From: Limnobacter humi
Lineage (GTDB): Bacteria; Pseudomonadota; Gammaproteobacteria; Burkholderiales; Burkholderiaceae_B
Reading direction: 5' to 3'
Assembly (NCBI RefSeq): GCF_024518835.1
Contig: NZ_JANIGO010000005.1
Coordinates: forward strand, 62,001 to 126,000
DNA: 64,000 nucleotides
Positions within the stretch are counted from its first letter, which is position 1, and each line of letters starts with the position of its first letter. Position numbers and translations under genes: made by a program. Below, in pieces: positions 10,787-19,377 of the stretch. The notes under the pieces were generated by a model. The model saw nothing but the letters and a program-made list of their open reading frames with translations, did no database searches and had not been told where the DNA came from.

Positions 10787-11381
10787 TTGATATTCCAGCA
10801 GGTTGCTTGCCTCCTCGCGACACCGGTAGCCGTGCCCGTCTATAGCCCCCAGCAACACCGGCAGCCCGTGCCGAACGCCCCCCGAAAGTAAAGGTTGCCC
10901 CGCGCATTCTGAACCGGACCGAGAACTCGCGCCTGTGGCGCTCAGACATCTCGGTCCGTGTGTTCGAATGCTGTGCGGGTCAAGCCGATCGGGTGGCTGA
11001 CTGTTCGGCGCCGGGCATACCGGTATTGCTGGGGGGCAAAAAGACTCGGTGCAATTTGGTGGCACCGTCTCTGCGGCCTGCGCGGTTCACCTCCCCTGCA
11101 GCGACATTCAGGACAATCTGCAAAACCGTGACAAGCAGGCGCGGTGGGCCAAGCTCAACGAGCTGGCCCAGAGGTCGATTCCCGACCGTGTTTTTTGGAG
11201 GGTCGACCTCAGCGATCGCGAGGCTCAGGTTTTGAACCACAGATTGGCCGTCGCCAAGGGCGAGGTAAAGCGCAGTGCCGCAACTCAAGCTGGGGGTGCG
11301 TGCAGTTCCGCACCGCGCCGCAACTCGTTCACTTCTTCAGCAAGTCCCCCGGCTTTGGTCGAACACCAATTTCAATGGTGA
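10787..11381 (+). pseudogene. Possible frameshifted coding remnant, unrecognised
   Basis: This stretch after tatC has no intact gene, but three plus-strand segments read on from each other with GC-rich third positions. The first opens at a TTG (10787) and stops at a TAA just after a run of six C (10878-10883). The second is open from 10846 to beyond a run of six G (11031-11036). The third is open from 11001 to 11381. Each step is a -1 shift, so one extra C and one extra G would give one open frame of about 195 codons. The predicted product is cysteine-containing with a helical, charged C-terminal half (QNRDKQARWAKLNELAQRS) and no domain I recognise. The last 53 nt overlap the convergent protease gene. 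It could be a decayed gene, assembly homopolymer error, or chance. Confidence 0.35.
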
Positions 11382-12480
11382 GCGACACCGGTTTTCCTTC
11401 ACGCAGCAGGCGAATCACCCGCTTTTGTCCGGGTTCGGATGAGGCAATCAGGTTCAGCATTTGTGTGGTGTCCTTGATGGCTTGTTTGTCGATGGCCAAG
11501 AGGATGTCGCCCACTTTCAAGCCGGCTTTGTCAGCGGGGCCATCTTTGACGATACCAGCGATGATGACGCCATCCTGTTGAGGCAAGTTGAATGCTTTGG
11601 ACAGTTCTTCCGTGATGTTTTGTTGCTCCACGCCGATGTAGCCGCGGGTGACCGAACCGTTGCGCACAATTTGGTTCAGCACGCTCTGAACTGTCTTTGC
11701 GGGAATGGCAAATCCGATGCCCAGTGAGCCACCACTGCGGCTGTAGATGGCGGTGTTAATGCCCAGCAGATTGCCCTGCGTGTCGACCAATGCGCCGCCG
11801 GAGTTGCCCGGGTTGATGGCGGCATCTGTCTGGATGAAGTTTTCGAATGTGTTGATGCCCACATGGTTTCGGCCCAAGGCGCTGATGATGCCCATGGTGA
11901 CCGTTTGACCCACGCCAAATGGATTGCCCATGGCCAGCACCACATCGCCAACCTGCGCCTGTTCTTCTTGAGCAAACTGAACCACTGGCAATTTGTTCAA
12001 CACAATTTTCAGGACAGCCAGGTCGGTTTCAGGGTCTGTTCCCACCAGCACAGCCGACGCTTTGCGTCCATCATTCAAACTCACTTCAATGGTGTCGGCG
12101 TCTTCAACCACGTGCTGGTTGGTCACGATGTAACCCTCTGCACTCACGATGACACCGGAGCCCAGGCTGGATGCGGTGTCGTCCTCGGCTGGATTGTCTT
12201 CAGGGTCGTCGCCAAAAAATTTCCGGATTTCCGGATCCTCAAAAAACGGGTGCTTGGGGGCGGCGCCCATTTTTTTGGAGGTGAAGATGTTGACGACGGC
12301 GGGCATCGCTGCCTCGACGGCCTTGCGATACCCTTCACCCGGGCCGCTGTTGGACAACTGGTGCGCATTGCGGTGCATCAGGATTGAAACCCAGTCGGGG
12401 CGGAAGGTCTCGAGCATGAAATACAATGCCAGAAGGACGGCCAGCGCCTGACTGAAGGTGAGCCAGAGTTTTTTGATCAT
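11329..12480 (-). CDS. DegS/AlgW-like periplasmic serine protease with one PDZ domain
   Basis: Trypsin-like HtrA protease anchored to the inner membrane and acting in the periplasm. The start at 12480 (MIKKLWLTFSQALAV) gives 383 residues; a longer frame upstream would run through the Nif3-family gene. Residues about 5-22 form a membrane anchor. The catalytic triad is His123 in TNQHVVED, Asp153 in DPETDLAVL and Ser227 in NPGNSGGAL. A single PDZ domain follows (about 275-375, DGPADKAGLKVGDILLAID). One PDZ plus an anchor resembles DegS/AlgW, which start RpoE activation, rather than DegP/DegQ with two. Only 17 nt separate its start from the divergent Nif3-family start. Confidence 0.9.
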   Translation of the reverse strand: MIKKLWLTFSQALAVLLALYFMLETFRPDWVSILMHRNAHQLSNSGPGEGYRKAVEAAMPAVVNIFTSKKMGAAPKHPFFEDPEIRKFFGDDPEDNPAEDDTASSLGSGVIVSAEGYIVTNQHVVEDADTIEVSLNDGRKASAVLVGTDPETDLAVLKIVLNKLPVVQFAQEEQAQVGDVVLAMGNPFGVGQTVTMGIISALGRNHVGINTFENFIQTDAAINPGNSGGALVDTQGNLLGINTAIYSRSGGSLGIGFAIPAKTVQSVLNQIVRNGSVTRGYIGVEQQNITEELSKAFNLPQQDGVIIAGIVKDGPADKAGLKVGDILLAIDKQAIKDTTQMLNLIASSEPGQKRVIRLLREGKPVSLTIEIGVRPKPGDLLKK

Positions 12481-12497
12481 GATGGGTAGGGCAACGC

Positions 12498-13262
12498 GTG
12501 CAGCAAACAGTCGATCGTGAAGTGTTGGAACGGGACTTGGCCGAATTTCTCGACATCGCCCGCACGCCAGATTATTGCCCAAACGGCCTTCAGGTGGAAG
12601 GAAACCGCAACATCCAGCGCATCGTGGCGGGCGTAACAGCTTCACGCGCTCTGATTGAACTGGCCATTCAGGAGGGGGCGCAGGCCATTCTGGTTCACCA
12701 TGGCCTGATGTGGAAAGGCGACCCGCAAGTGATTCGTGGATTCCGGAAAGAGCGGCTGGAACTGGCGCTGTCAGCGGGTTTGAATGTATTTGCCTACCAT
12801 CTGCCCCTGGACAAACACCCCGAGGTGGGCAACAACATTCAGCTTGGGCGCATGCTGGGTTGGCCCAGTGAGCGTACTGTGGGTGACAAGGGTTTGGTGC
12901 ATGTCGGCACTTTGCAACAACCCCAGCGCTTGGGCGACGTGGCGGCGGTTGTGGAGGCCGCCTTGGGCCGACAGCCGGACATTCAGGGTGCCAATGACCC
13001 AGACCGCCTCATTCGGACCGTGGCTTGGTGCACAGGTGGTGCTCCGGGTTATGTGGAGGACGCCGCATTGGCCGGCGCCGACCTTTACCTGACCGGAGAA
13101 CTCTCGGAGCCGGCTGTTCACGTGGCGCGGGAAACCGGTGTCAGCCTTATCGGGGCGGGTCACCACGCCACTGAGCGTTGCGGTGTGCAAGCCCTGGGTG
13201 CGTGGATTGCCCAGCGGTATGGTGTGTCGGTTGTTTTCCACGACCTCTTTGTAACTGTGTGA
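12498..13262 (+). CDS. Nif3-like dinuclear metal centre hexameric protein
   Basis: NIF3/YbgI (GTP cyclohydrolase I type 2-like) family protein, 254 residues, GTG start with RBS GGTAGGG. Typical blocks are YCPNGLQVEG at the N-terminus, ILVHHGLMWKG (metal-binding histidines), VFAYHLPLDKHPEVGNNIQL with further metal ligands, and GVSLIGAGHHATERCGVQAL near the C-terminus. Family members form hexameric toroids with two metals per subunit; the physiological reaction is unsettled. Diverges from the DegS-like gene. Followed by 218 nt with no gene before petA. Confidence 0.92.
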   Translation: MQQTVDREVLERDLAEFLDIARTPDYCPNGLQVEGNRNIQRIVAGVTASRALIELAIQEGAQAILVHHGLMWKGDPQVIRGFRKERLELALSAGLNVFAYHLPLDKHPEVGNNIQLGRMLGWPSERTVGDKGLVHVGTLQQPQRLGDVAAVVEAALGRQPDIQGANDPDRLIRTVAWCTGGAPGYVEDAALAGADLYLTGELSEPAVHVARETGVSLIGAGHHATERCGVQALGAWIAQRYGVSVVFHDLFVTV

Positions 13263-13480
13263 TTAAATTCCTTTGTGGCTCAAGGGCTTGCTGTCCGACC
13301 CATGGGGGCTATCCGAATTCTGGCGATTTGTCCTGAAAAAGTGTTCTAGTTTCGAAACTGCTGAGTTACAATCATCGGTTGCATGGGCTGGCCTTGGGCT
13401 TTCCCAGAGCCGGTTCGGTTCAAGGCCGACCGGCCATGGTTCACCGGGTTAATACGGTTTTTTCTTTCGGGGTTATTTTG

Positions 13481-14089
13481 ATGAGCAACAATCAACCTGT
13501 AGACAAAGAGCGCCGCGTGTGGATGATCGCGTGTGGCGCCGCAGGCGGTGTGGCAGCTGTAGCAACTGGCGGCGCATTCCTGAGCACCCTGGCCCCTTCC
13601 GAGCGTGCCAAGGCCGCCGGGGCGCCCGTGGAACTCGACATTGCCGGCATGAAGCCTGGCGAAATGAAAACCGTGGAGTGGCGTGGCAAGCCTGTTTGGG
13701 TGATCCGCCGCGACAACAAAATGATTGAGGACCTCAAGTCCAACGACACCAAGTTGGCCGACCCCAAGTCCGAGCGCAAGCCTGGCGAACTGACGCCCGA
13801 ATACGCTCGCAACGAATACCGCTCCATCAAGCCGGAATACCTGGTGGCCGTGGGTATTTGTTCGCACCTGGGTTGCTCGCCATCGGCCAAGTTTGATGCG
13901 GGCCCCCAGCCCAGTTTGCCCGATGACTGGAAAGGTGGTTTCCTGTGCCCCTGCCATGGTTCCACATTCGACCTGGCTGGCCGTGTGTTCGCCAACAAGC
14001 CTGCACCCGACAATCTGGAAGTGCCCCCACACAAGTACCTGTCCGACACCAAGATTTTGATTGGTGTGGACGACAACCACACCGCCTAA
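13481..14089 (+). CDS. petA: Ubiquinol-cytochrome c reductase Rieske iron-sulfur subunit
   Basis: The [2Fe-2S] subunit of the bc1 complex, oxidising ubiquinol at the periplasmic face. The start at 13481 (MSNNQPVDKERR) gives 202 residues; an upstream in-frame ATG at 13379 has no homology. An N-terminal arginine pair and hydrophobic stretch (about residues 11-36) act as Tat-type anchor. Cluster ligands are Cys127 and His129 in CSHLGC, and Cys156 and His159 in CPCHGS, with disulfide cysteines 132 and 158. First gene of petABC. Confidence 0.96.
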   Translation: MSNNQPVDKERRVWMIACGAAGGVAAVATGGAFLSTLAPSERAKAAGAPVELDIAGMKPGEMKTVEWRGKPVWVIRRDNKMIEDLKSNDTKLADPKSERKPGELTPEYARNEYRSIKPEYLVAVGICSHLGCSPSAKFDAGPQPSLPDDWKGGFLCPCHGSTFDLAGRVFANKPAPDNLEVPPHKYLSDTKILIGVDDNHTA

Positions 14090-14110
14090 CGCCAGCGCGG
14101 AGGAGTCAAG

Positions 14111-15376
14111 ATGGCTGCAGACAAAAAAGTGGAAACCACCGGCATCATGGGCTGGATTGATCAGCGCTTCCCGCTGAGCTCAACCTACAAAGCCCACCTG
14201 TCGGAATACTACGCCCCGAAAAACTTCAATTTCTGGTATTTCTTCGGTTCGCTGGCCCTGCTGGTGTTGGTCATTCAGATCGTCACTGGTATTTTCCTGG
14301 TCATGCACTACAAGCCTGATGCATCCAAGGCTTTCCAGTCGGTTGAGTACATCATGCGTGATGTGCCCTGGGGTTGGTTGGTGCGCTATATGCATTCCAC
14401 CGGTGCTTCCATGTTCTTCGTGGTGGTCTACCTGCACATGATGCGGGGCCTGCTCTATGGCTCCTATCGCAAGCCCCGCGAACTGATCTGGATTTTTGGT
14501 GTTGCGATTTTCCTGTGCCTCATGGCTGAAGCCTTCATGGGCTACCTGTTGCCTTGGGGGCAAATGAGCTACTGGGGCGCCCAGGTGATTGTCAACCTGT
14601 TCTCCGCCATTCCGGTGATCGGTCCTGACCTGGCCATCTGGATTCGGGGCGATTATGTGGTGTCTGATGCCACGTTGAACCGCTTTTTCTCCTTCCACGT
14701 GATTGCAGTGCCGCTGGTACTGCTGGGCCTGGTGGCAGCGCACTTGGTGGCGTTGCATGAAGTGGGGTCCAACAACCCCGACGGTGTGGAAATCAAGGAA
14801 AAGAAGGACGCCAACGGCATTCCGCTGGATGGTATTCCATTCCATCCGTATTACACCGTGCACGACATTTTGGGCGTGGGTGTGTTCCTGATGGTGTTCT
14901 CGGCCATTGTGTTCTTCGCGCCAGAGATGGGTGGTTACTTCCTGGAATACAACAACTTCATTCCAGCAGACCCCTTGAAAACACCACCGCACATTGCACC
15001 GGTTTGGTATTTCACGCCGTTCTACTCCATTCTGCGCGCCATCACATACCCGTTCCTCGGTGTGGATGCCAAGCTGTGGGGGGTGATCGCGATGGGCGCC
15101 GCGGTGGTGATCCTGTTCTTCCTGCCTTGGCTGGACAAGAGTCCCGTCAAGTCAATTCGCTACCGTCCAACAGGTCACAAGGTGTTTTACGGTGTATTTG
15201 TTGTGGCCTTCCTGATCCTGGGTTATCTGGGTGTTCAGCCACCGTCACCGGTGGGCGAAAAAGTGTCGCAGATTTGCACGCTGATTTATTTCGGTTTCTT
15301 CCTGGGCATGCCCTGGTGGAGCAAGATGGGCCAGTTCAAGCCTGTGCCTGACCGTGTGATCTTCGCAGCGCACTAA
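14111..15376 (+). CDS. petB: Cytochrome b of the bc1 complex
   Basis: Membrane subunit carrying hemes bL and bH and both quinone sites. The 421 residues contain the full eight-helix protein: FNFWYFFGSLALLVLVIQIVTG, the heme histidines around RYMHSTGASMFFVVVYLHMMRG and SFHVIAVPLVLLGLVAAHLVALH, the Qo-site motif in the PEMGG neighbourhood (here FAPEMGGYFLE), and HIAPVWYFTPFYSILRAI. RBS GGAGGAG precedes the ATG. It lies 21 nt after petA. Confidence 0.97.
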   Translation: MAADKKVETTGIMGWIDQRFPLSSTYKAHLSEYYAPKNFNFWYFFGSLALLVLVIQIVTGIFLVMHYKPDASKAFQSVEYIMRDVPWGWLVRYMHSTGASMFFVVVYLHMMRGLLYGSYRKPRELIWIFGVAIFLCLMAEAFMGYLLPWGQMSYWGAQVIVNLFSAIPVIGPDLAIWIRGDYVVSDATLNRFFSFHVIAVPLVLLGLVAAHLVALHEVGSNNPDGVEIKEKKDANGIPLDGIPFHPYYTVHDILGVGVFLMVFSAIVFFAPEMGGYFLEYNNFIPADPLKTPPHIAPVWYFTPFYSILRAITYPFLGVDAKLWGVIAMGAAVVILFFLPWLDKSPVKSIRYRPTGHKVFYGVFVVAFLILGYLGVQPPSPVGEKVSQICTLIYFGFFLGMPWWSKMGQFKPVPDRVIFAAH

Positions 15377-15404
15377 GCGGCACGAGATGAAAGGACATCA
15401 AACA

Positions 15405-16160
15405 ATGAAAAAACTGATTGCTGTACTGGCCTTGGTCCCGTCGCTGGTGTTGGCGTCTGGCGGCGAGTTTCCGCTGGACAAGGCGCCAGACCTGACCAAC
15501 GACAAGGCTGCGTTGCAAAGCGGCGCCAAGCTGTTTGCCAACTACTGTTTGAACTGCCATTCGGCCGAGAGCATGCGATATAACCGCCTGCACGACATCG
15601 GTCTGAATGATGAGCAAATCAAGCAAAACCTGCTGTTTGCCACGGACAAAGTGGGCGACACCATGACGGCTGCCATCGATCCGAAGGACGCCAAGAAGTG
15701 GTTTGGTGCGGCGCCCCCCGACTTGTCCGTGATTGCGCGTTCTCGTGCTTCCGGTGCCGGCAGCGGTGCGGATTACATCTACACCTACTTGCGCACATAC
15801 TACAAAGACCCAAGCCGTCCAACCGGCTGGAACAACATGGCCTTCCCCAATGTGGGCATGCCCCATGTGTTGTGGCAGTTGCAGGGTGAGCGTGTGGCCA
15901 AGTTCGAGGAAGTGAAGGACCCGCACGACGAATCCAAGACGATTCACAAGTTTGTGGGTTTTGAGCAGGTGAAACCCGGTACAATGGCGCCAGCCGAGTA
16001 CGACCGGGCCATTGCAGAGCTCACCAGTTTTCTGGTGTACATGGGCGAGCCCGCACGCCAAGACCGTTTCCGCTTGGGCGTGATTGTCCTGTTGTTCTTT
16101 GGTGTGTTCACCATCTTCGCTTGGCGCTTGAACGCCGCGTACTGGAAAGACATCAAATAA
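15405..16160 (+). CDS. petC: Cytochrome c1 of the bc1 complex
   Basis: Heme-c subunit passing electrons from the Rieske protein to soluble cytochrome c. The start at 15405 (MKKLIAVLALVPSLVLASGG) gives 251 residues with a cleavable signal peptide; an upstream ATG at 15387 is less likely. The heme-attachment motif CLNCH is near residue 48, and the axial-ligand methionine region lies before the C-terminal single membrane anchor (LGVIVLLFFGVFTIFAWRLN). Last gene of petABC, followed by a strong terminator. Confidence 0.96.
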   Translation: MKKLIAVLALVPSLVLASGGEFPLDKAPDLTNDKAALQSGAKLFANYCLNCHSAESMRYNRLHDIGLNDEQIKQNLLFATDKVGDTMTAAIDPKDAKKWFGAAPPDLSVIARSRASGAGSGADYIYTYLRTYYKDPSRPTGWNNMAFPNVGMPHVLWQLQGERVAKFEEVKDPHDESKTIHKFVGFEQVKPGTMAPAEYDRAIAELTSFLVYMGEPARQDRFRLGVIVLLFFGVFTIFAWRLNAAYWKDIK

Positions 16161-16184
16161 ACGTCGGTATTGAATTGGATCCTG

Positions 16185-16218
16185 GGCTGGGGCGCGAAAG
16201 TCGCCCCGGCCATTTTTT
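16185..16218 (+). terminator. Rho-independent terminator after petC
   Basis: A 10-bp GC-rich stem (GGCTGGGGCG pairing with CGCCCCGGCC, one G-T wobble, 7-nt loop) is followed by ATTTTTTG. It ends the petABC transcript 24 nt after the petC stop and separates it from sspA. Confidence 0.85.
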
Positions 16219-16236
16219 GTTTGGGAAGACTACACC

Positions 16237-16839
16237 ATGATGGTTCTTTACTCTGGAACAACCTGTCCGTTCTCGCAGCGCTGCCGCTTTGTGCTGCACG
16301 AAAAGGGCATGGATTTTGAGATCAAGGACATTGACCTGTTCAATCGCCCGGATGACATCAGTGTCATGAACCCCTATGGGCAGGTGCCGATTCTGGTTGA
16401 ACGTGACCTCATTCTGTACGAGTCCAACATCATCAACGAATACATTGATGAGCGTTTTCCGCATCCCCAACTGATGCCAGCAGACCCGGTGATGCGAGCC
16501 CGCACCCGCCTATTCCTGTTCAACTTTGAGCGTGAACTGTTCCAGCACGTCAGCGTGATTGAAAAAGGCGGCAACCCCAAAGCCATGGAGAAAGCCAAGC
16601 TGGCCATTCGTGAGCAGCTGACCCAACTGGCGCCTGTGTTCCTCAAGAGCAAATACATGCTTGGCGAAGAGTTTTCCATGTTGGATGTGGCCCTGGCCCC
16701 ATTGTTGTGGCGCTTGGAGCATTACGGCATTGAACTTCCGAAGTCTGCCGCTGCTCTCATGAAGTATGCGGAGCGCATTTTTGCCAAGCCGGCATTTATT
16801 GATGCGCTGACCCCCTCTGAAAAAGTGATGCGCCGATAA
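16237..16839 (+). CDS. sspA: Stringent starvation protein A (GST-fold transcription factor)
   Basis: A 200-residue glutathione S-transferase fold protein. SspA binds RNA polymerase and supports stress and stationary-phase gene expression. The N-terminal thioredoxin-like domain has LYSGTTCPFSQRCRFVLHEKGMDFE and the NPYGQVPILVERDLILYESNIINEYIDERFPHP region that separates SspA from catalytic GSTs. The helical C-terminal domain follows (YMLGEEFSMLDVALAPLLWRL). Located between the bc1 genes and sspB, a conserved beta- and gammaproteobacterial arrangement. Confidence 0.94.
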   Translation: MMVLYSGTTCPFSQRCRFVLHEKGMDFEIKDIDLFNRPDDISVMNPYGQVPILVERDLILYESNIINEYIDERFPHPQLMPADPVMRARTRLFLFNFERELFQHVSVIEKGGNPKAMEKAKLAIREQLTQLAPVFLKSKYMLGEEFSMLDVALAPLLWRLEHYGIELPKSAAALMKYAERIFAKPAFIDALTPSEKVMRR

Positions 16840-16868
16840 GCGGGGCGTCTGCGCCTGGAGTGTGAGTT

Positions 16869-17408
16869 GTGAGTGAAGTGTCCACCAAACCTTATTTGAT
16901 TCGAGCCATCCACGAGTGGGCGGTCGACAACGGCTTTACGCCGTATTTGGCGGTGGCCGTCAATGAGCACACCCAGGTACCCCGTGAGTTTGTCAAAGCG
17001 GGTGAAATTGTGCTGAACGTGTCCCCCTTGGCCACCAACAAGCTGCGATTGGGCAACGAGTGGATCGAGTTTGAAGCCCGGTTTGGCGGCAAAGCCCGGG
17101 AAATCATGGTACCCATCGAGCAGGTGAGTGCCATTTATGCTCGTGAAAATGGGCATGGTATGGCTTTCGAAGTGCTCAAACCGCTGGCTGAGATCGAAGG
17201 GGATGGCAACGAGGCTGTTCAGTTTGTGCTGGATGATGAGCCCTCTGCGCAAGAGCCGACCATACCCACCAGCGCAGGGCCTCGGCCTGTTGAAGGCCCC
17301 TCCAGCGATTCCAAACCCATGGTGGTGGTGAAGTCCGATGGTCCAGATGAAAAAAATGCAAAAAAACCGGGTTCAAAGAGCAAAAGTCATTTGACTCGAG
17401 TAAAATAG
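16869..17408 (+). CDS. sspB: ClpXP protease specificity-enhancing factor SspB
   Basis: Adaptor that delivers ssrA-tagged polypeptides to ClpXP. The 179 residues begin with the SspB core (STKPYLIRAIHEWAVDNGFTPYLAVAV, FDFD-type strands with VLNVSPLATNKLRLGNEWIEFEARFGG). A flexible acidic/proline linker follows, and the lysine-rich C-terminal tail is where the ClpX-binding XB motif sits in the family. GTG start with RBS TGGAGTG. Operonic with sspA. Confidence 0.93.
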   Translation: MSEVSTKPYLIRAIHEWAVDNGFTPYLAVAVNEHTQVPREFVKAGEIVLNVSPLATNKLRLGNEWIEFEARFGGKAREIMVPIEQVSAIYARENGHGMAFEVLKPLAEIEGDGNEAVQFVLDDEPSAQEPTIPTSAGPRPVEGPSSDSKPMVVVKSDGPDEKNAKKPGSKSKSHLTRVK

Positions 17409-17422
17409 CGCTTCTTCAAAGT

Positions 17423-17498
17423 GCCGCTTTAGCTCAGTTGGTAGAGCAACCGCCTTGTAAGCGGTAGGTCGTCAGTTCGAATCCGACAAGCGGCACCA
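17423..17498 (+). tRNA. tRNA-Thr (anticodon UGU)
   Basis: A 76-nt cloverleaf. Acceptor arms GCCGCTT and AAGCGGC pair fully, followed by discriminator A and an encoded CCA. The D arm contains AGCTCAGTTGGTAGAGC. The anticodon stem ACCGC/GCGGT closes the loop CTTGTAA with anticodon TGT at 17456-17458 (threonine). The T arm contains GTTCGAATC. It begins 14 nt after the sspB stop. Confidence 0.97.
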
Positions 17499-17551
17499 TC
17501 CTTTCTCTTCCCAAAGTTTCCCCGTTGTTTTGTAGAGCTGGAGCCCAGCGC

Positions 17552-18445
17552 ATGGCCAAGCAGCCCGCATCCAAGAACAAACCGTCCCTTGACGACACGT
17601 TGGGCCTGCGCCCCGGCCAGTCCATCGAACTGCTGAAGGCCTTGCACATTGTCACGCGCGAGGGGGGCATCAACCAGGACAGCCGCCGAAAGCTCAAGCA
17701 GGTGTACCACCTGACCCAATTCATCGAACCGCACCTGCGGGAACTTCGAGCCGCGCAAGGTGGAAAAATTTCGCTCGTGGACCATGGGGCTGGCAAGTCC
17801 TATCTCGGTTTTATTTTGTATGACTTGGTCTTCAAGGCTGAGCCCGAAGGTGCCTGGGTGGCAGGTGTTGAAACCCGTGCCGAACTGGTGGAGAAGTCGA
17901 GCGCTTTGGCCCGTCAGCTGGGGTTTGAGCAGGGTATGCAGTTTGTGAACCTGCCGGTGGCCCAAAGCACGGATCACCCCGATTTGCCGGCCACGGTGGA
18001 CGTGGTGACCGCATTGCACGCTTGCAACACCGCCACCGACGATGCCATCGCGTTTGGTTTGAAGAAAGAAGCCAAATTGATGGCCCTGGTGCCCTGTTGC
18101 CAGGCTGAGGTGGCGACCCATTTAAAAGCAGCGAAACAGGGTGGCTTGGGCAACAGCAGCTTGTTTGAATTGTGGCGGCACCCGTTGCACACACGTGAAT
18201 TTGGCAGCCAGCTAACCAATGTGTTGCGTTGCCTGCAGTTGGAGGCACATGGCTACCAGGTTACGGTGACAGAGCTGGTGGGGTGGGAGCATTCCATGAA
18301 AAACGAGCTTATCCTGGCGCGCAAGCACCAGCGCAGCAACCCCAAAGCGGGTGCCCGTTTAACGCGATTGTTGGATGATCTGGGTTTGGCCGGTGATTCC
18401 GGTTTGCGTCAGCGGTTTTTTATACCGGACCACACGGGCCGCTGA
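17552..18445 (+). CDS. Class I SAM-dependent methyltransferase (METTL25/Methyltransf_32-like)
   Basis: A 297-residue protein beginning MAKQPASKNKPS, with RBS GAGCTGGAG-like upstream. SAM-binding motif I is LVDHGAGKSYLGFILYDLV, motif II GVETRAELVEKS, and the VVTALHACNTATDDAIAFGL and LVPCCQAEVA blocks match the PF13679 family, which includes eukaryotic METTL25 and the C-terminal domain of GSTCD. The substrate is unknown; the PCC motif and adjacent tRNA gene make an RNA or ribosome target possible but unproven. The 3' end overlaps convergent ubiX by 37 nt. Confidence 0.8.
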   Translation: MAKQPASKNKPSLDDTLGLRPGQSIELLKALHIVTREGGINQDSRRKLKQVYHLTQFIEPHLRELRAAQGGKISLVDHGAGKSYLGFILYDLVFKAEPEGAWVAGVETRAELVEKSSALARQLGFEQGMQFVNLPVAQSTDHPDLPATVDVVTALHACNTATDDAIAFGLKKEAKLMALVPCCQAEVATHLKAAKQGGLGNSSLFELWRHPLHTREFGSQLTNVLRCLQLEAHGYQVTVTELVGWEHSMKNELILARKHQRSNPKAGARLTRLLDDLGLAGDSGLRQRFFIPDHTGR

Positions 18446-19008
18446 GCAGACTCCAAGGCCGGTAAACCCAATAGCTCAATGGCGTGTTGGGCGGTGTGGG
18501 TGACCAATTCATCAATGGACCCCGGGCGCTGGTACAGCGCTGGCACCGGCGGCATCACAATGCCGCCCATTTCGGTCACGCTCACCATGTTGCGCAAATG
18601 GGCCAGGTTCAGTGGGGTTTCACGGGGCAGCAACACCAGCCGCCGGCGTTCTTTCAAGCACACATCGGCGGCTCGGCTGATCAGGTTGTCTGACAAGCCC
18701 GTGGCCACGCTGGCCAAGGTGTGCATGCTGCAAGGCGCAATGATCATGCCCTTGCTGGGGAATGAGCCGCTGGCAATGCAGTTGCCGACCGATTTGGGGC
18801 TGTGCACCACATCCGCTTTGGCTTCGATGGTTTCTTTGCTGAGGTCGCTTTCGCTGGCGATGGTGAGCCACCCCGACGACGACACCACCAAGTGAACCTC
18901 TGTGTCGCCCCGGGCACGCAACAAGTCCAGCACCTTGAGGCCATACAGGGCACCGCTGGCGCCCGTGATGGCCACGGTGATGGATTGTTGTTGGTGAGGC
19001 GCAGTCAA
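18409..19008 (-). CDS. ubiX: Flavin prenyltransferase UbiX
   Basis: Makes prenylated FMN, the cofactor of the UbiD decarboxylase in ubiquinone synthesis. The 199 residues start MTAPHQQQSITVAITGASGALYGLKVLDLL, the FMN-binding flavoprotein fold; LVVSSSGW, IIAPCSMHTLASVATGLSDNLISRAADVCLKERRRLVL and PLNLAHLRNM are diagnostic. It ends the hemA-prfA-prmC-grxD-ubiX unit, 12 nt after grxD. Confidence 0.95.
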   Translation of the reverse strand: MTAPHQQQSITVAITGASGALYGLKVLDLLRARGDTEVHLVVSSSGWLTIASESDLSKETIEAKADVVHSPKSVGNCIASGSFPSKGMIIAPCSMHTLASVATGLSDNLISRAADVCLKERRRLVLLPRETPLNLAHLRNMVSVTEMGGIVMPPVPALYQRPGSIDELVTHTAQHAIELLGLPALESAQRPVWSGIKNR

Positions 19009-19020
19009 AGCGGCGTTTGC

Positions 19021-19350
19021 TCAGGCCTTTTGGCCTGCGTTGGCGTTGGCAATCAGTTGTTGCAACTCGCCGTTCTGGAACATCTCGGTCATGATGTCGC
19101 AACCACCAATGAATTCACCGTTGATGTAAAGCTGGGGAATGGTGGGCCAATTGGCATATTCCTTGATGCCTTGGCGAATTTCGGCATCGTCCAGCACATT
19201 CACGGTGGCCACATTCTGGGCTTCGCAGGCTTTCAGGATTTGAATGGCACGGCCCGAGAAACCGCACATCGGGAATTGGGCGGTGCCTTTCATGAACAGA
19301 ACCACCGGGTGGCTGGTGACGGTTTGGTGAATGGTGTCGCGGATGCTCAT
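19021..19350 (-). CDS. grxD: Monothiol glutaredoxin (CGFS type)
   Basis: A 109-residue Grx4-type protein that binds a bridging [2Fe-2S] cluster with glutathione and acts in Fe-S delivery, often with BolA proteins. The active site reads QFPMCGFSGRA, and VVLFMKGTAQFP, WPTIPQLYINGEFIGGCDI and the TVNVLDD segment are family hallmarks. RBS AAAGGAAG precedes the ATG. A candidate BolA-type partner is encoded at 0.7 kb. Confidence 0.96.
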   Translation of the reverse strand: MSIRDTIHQTVTSHPVVLFMKGTAQFPMCGFSGRAIQILKACEAQNVATVNVLDDAEIRQGIKEYANWPTIPQLYINGEFIGGCDIMTEMFQNGELQQLIANANAGQKA

Positions 19351-19377
19351 GGGGCACTTCCTTTCAAGGCAAATGAA

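Noticed and set aside
13328-13372. Possible petA promoter (TACAAT at 13367-13372)
   Set aside because: No -35 at acceptable spacing; too weak to list as a feature.
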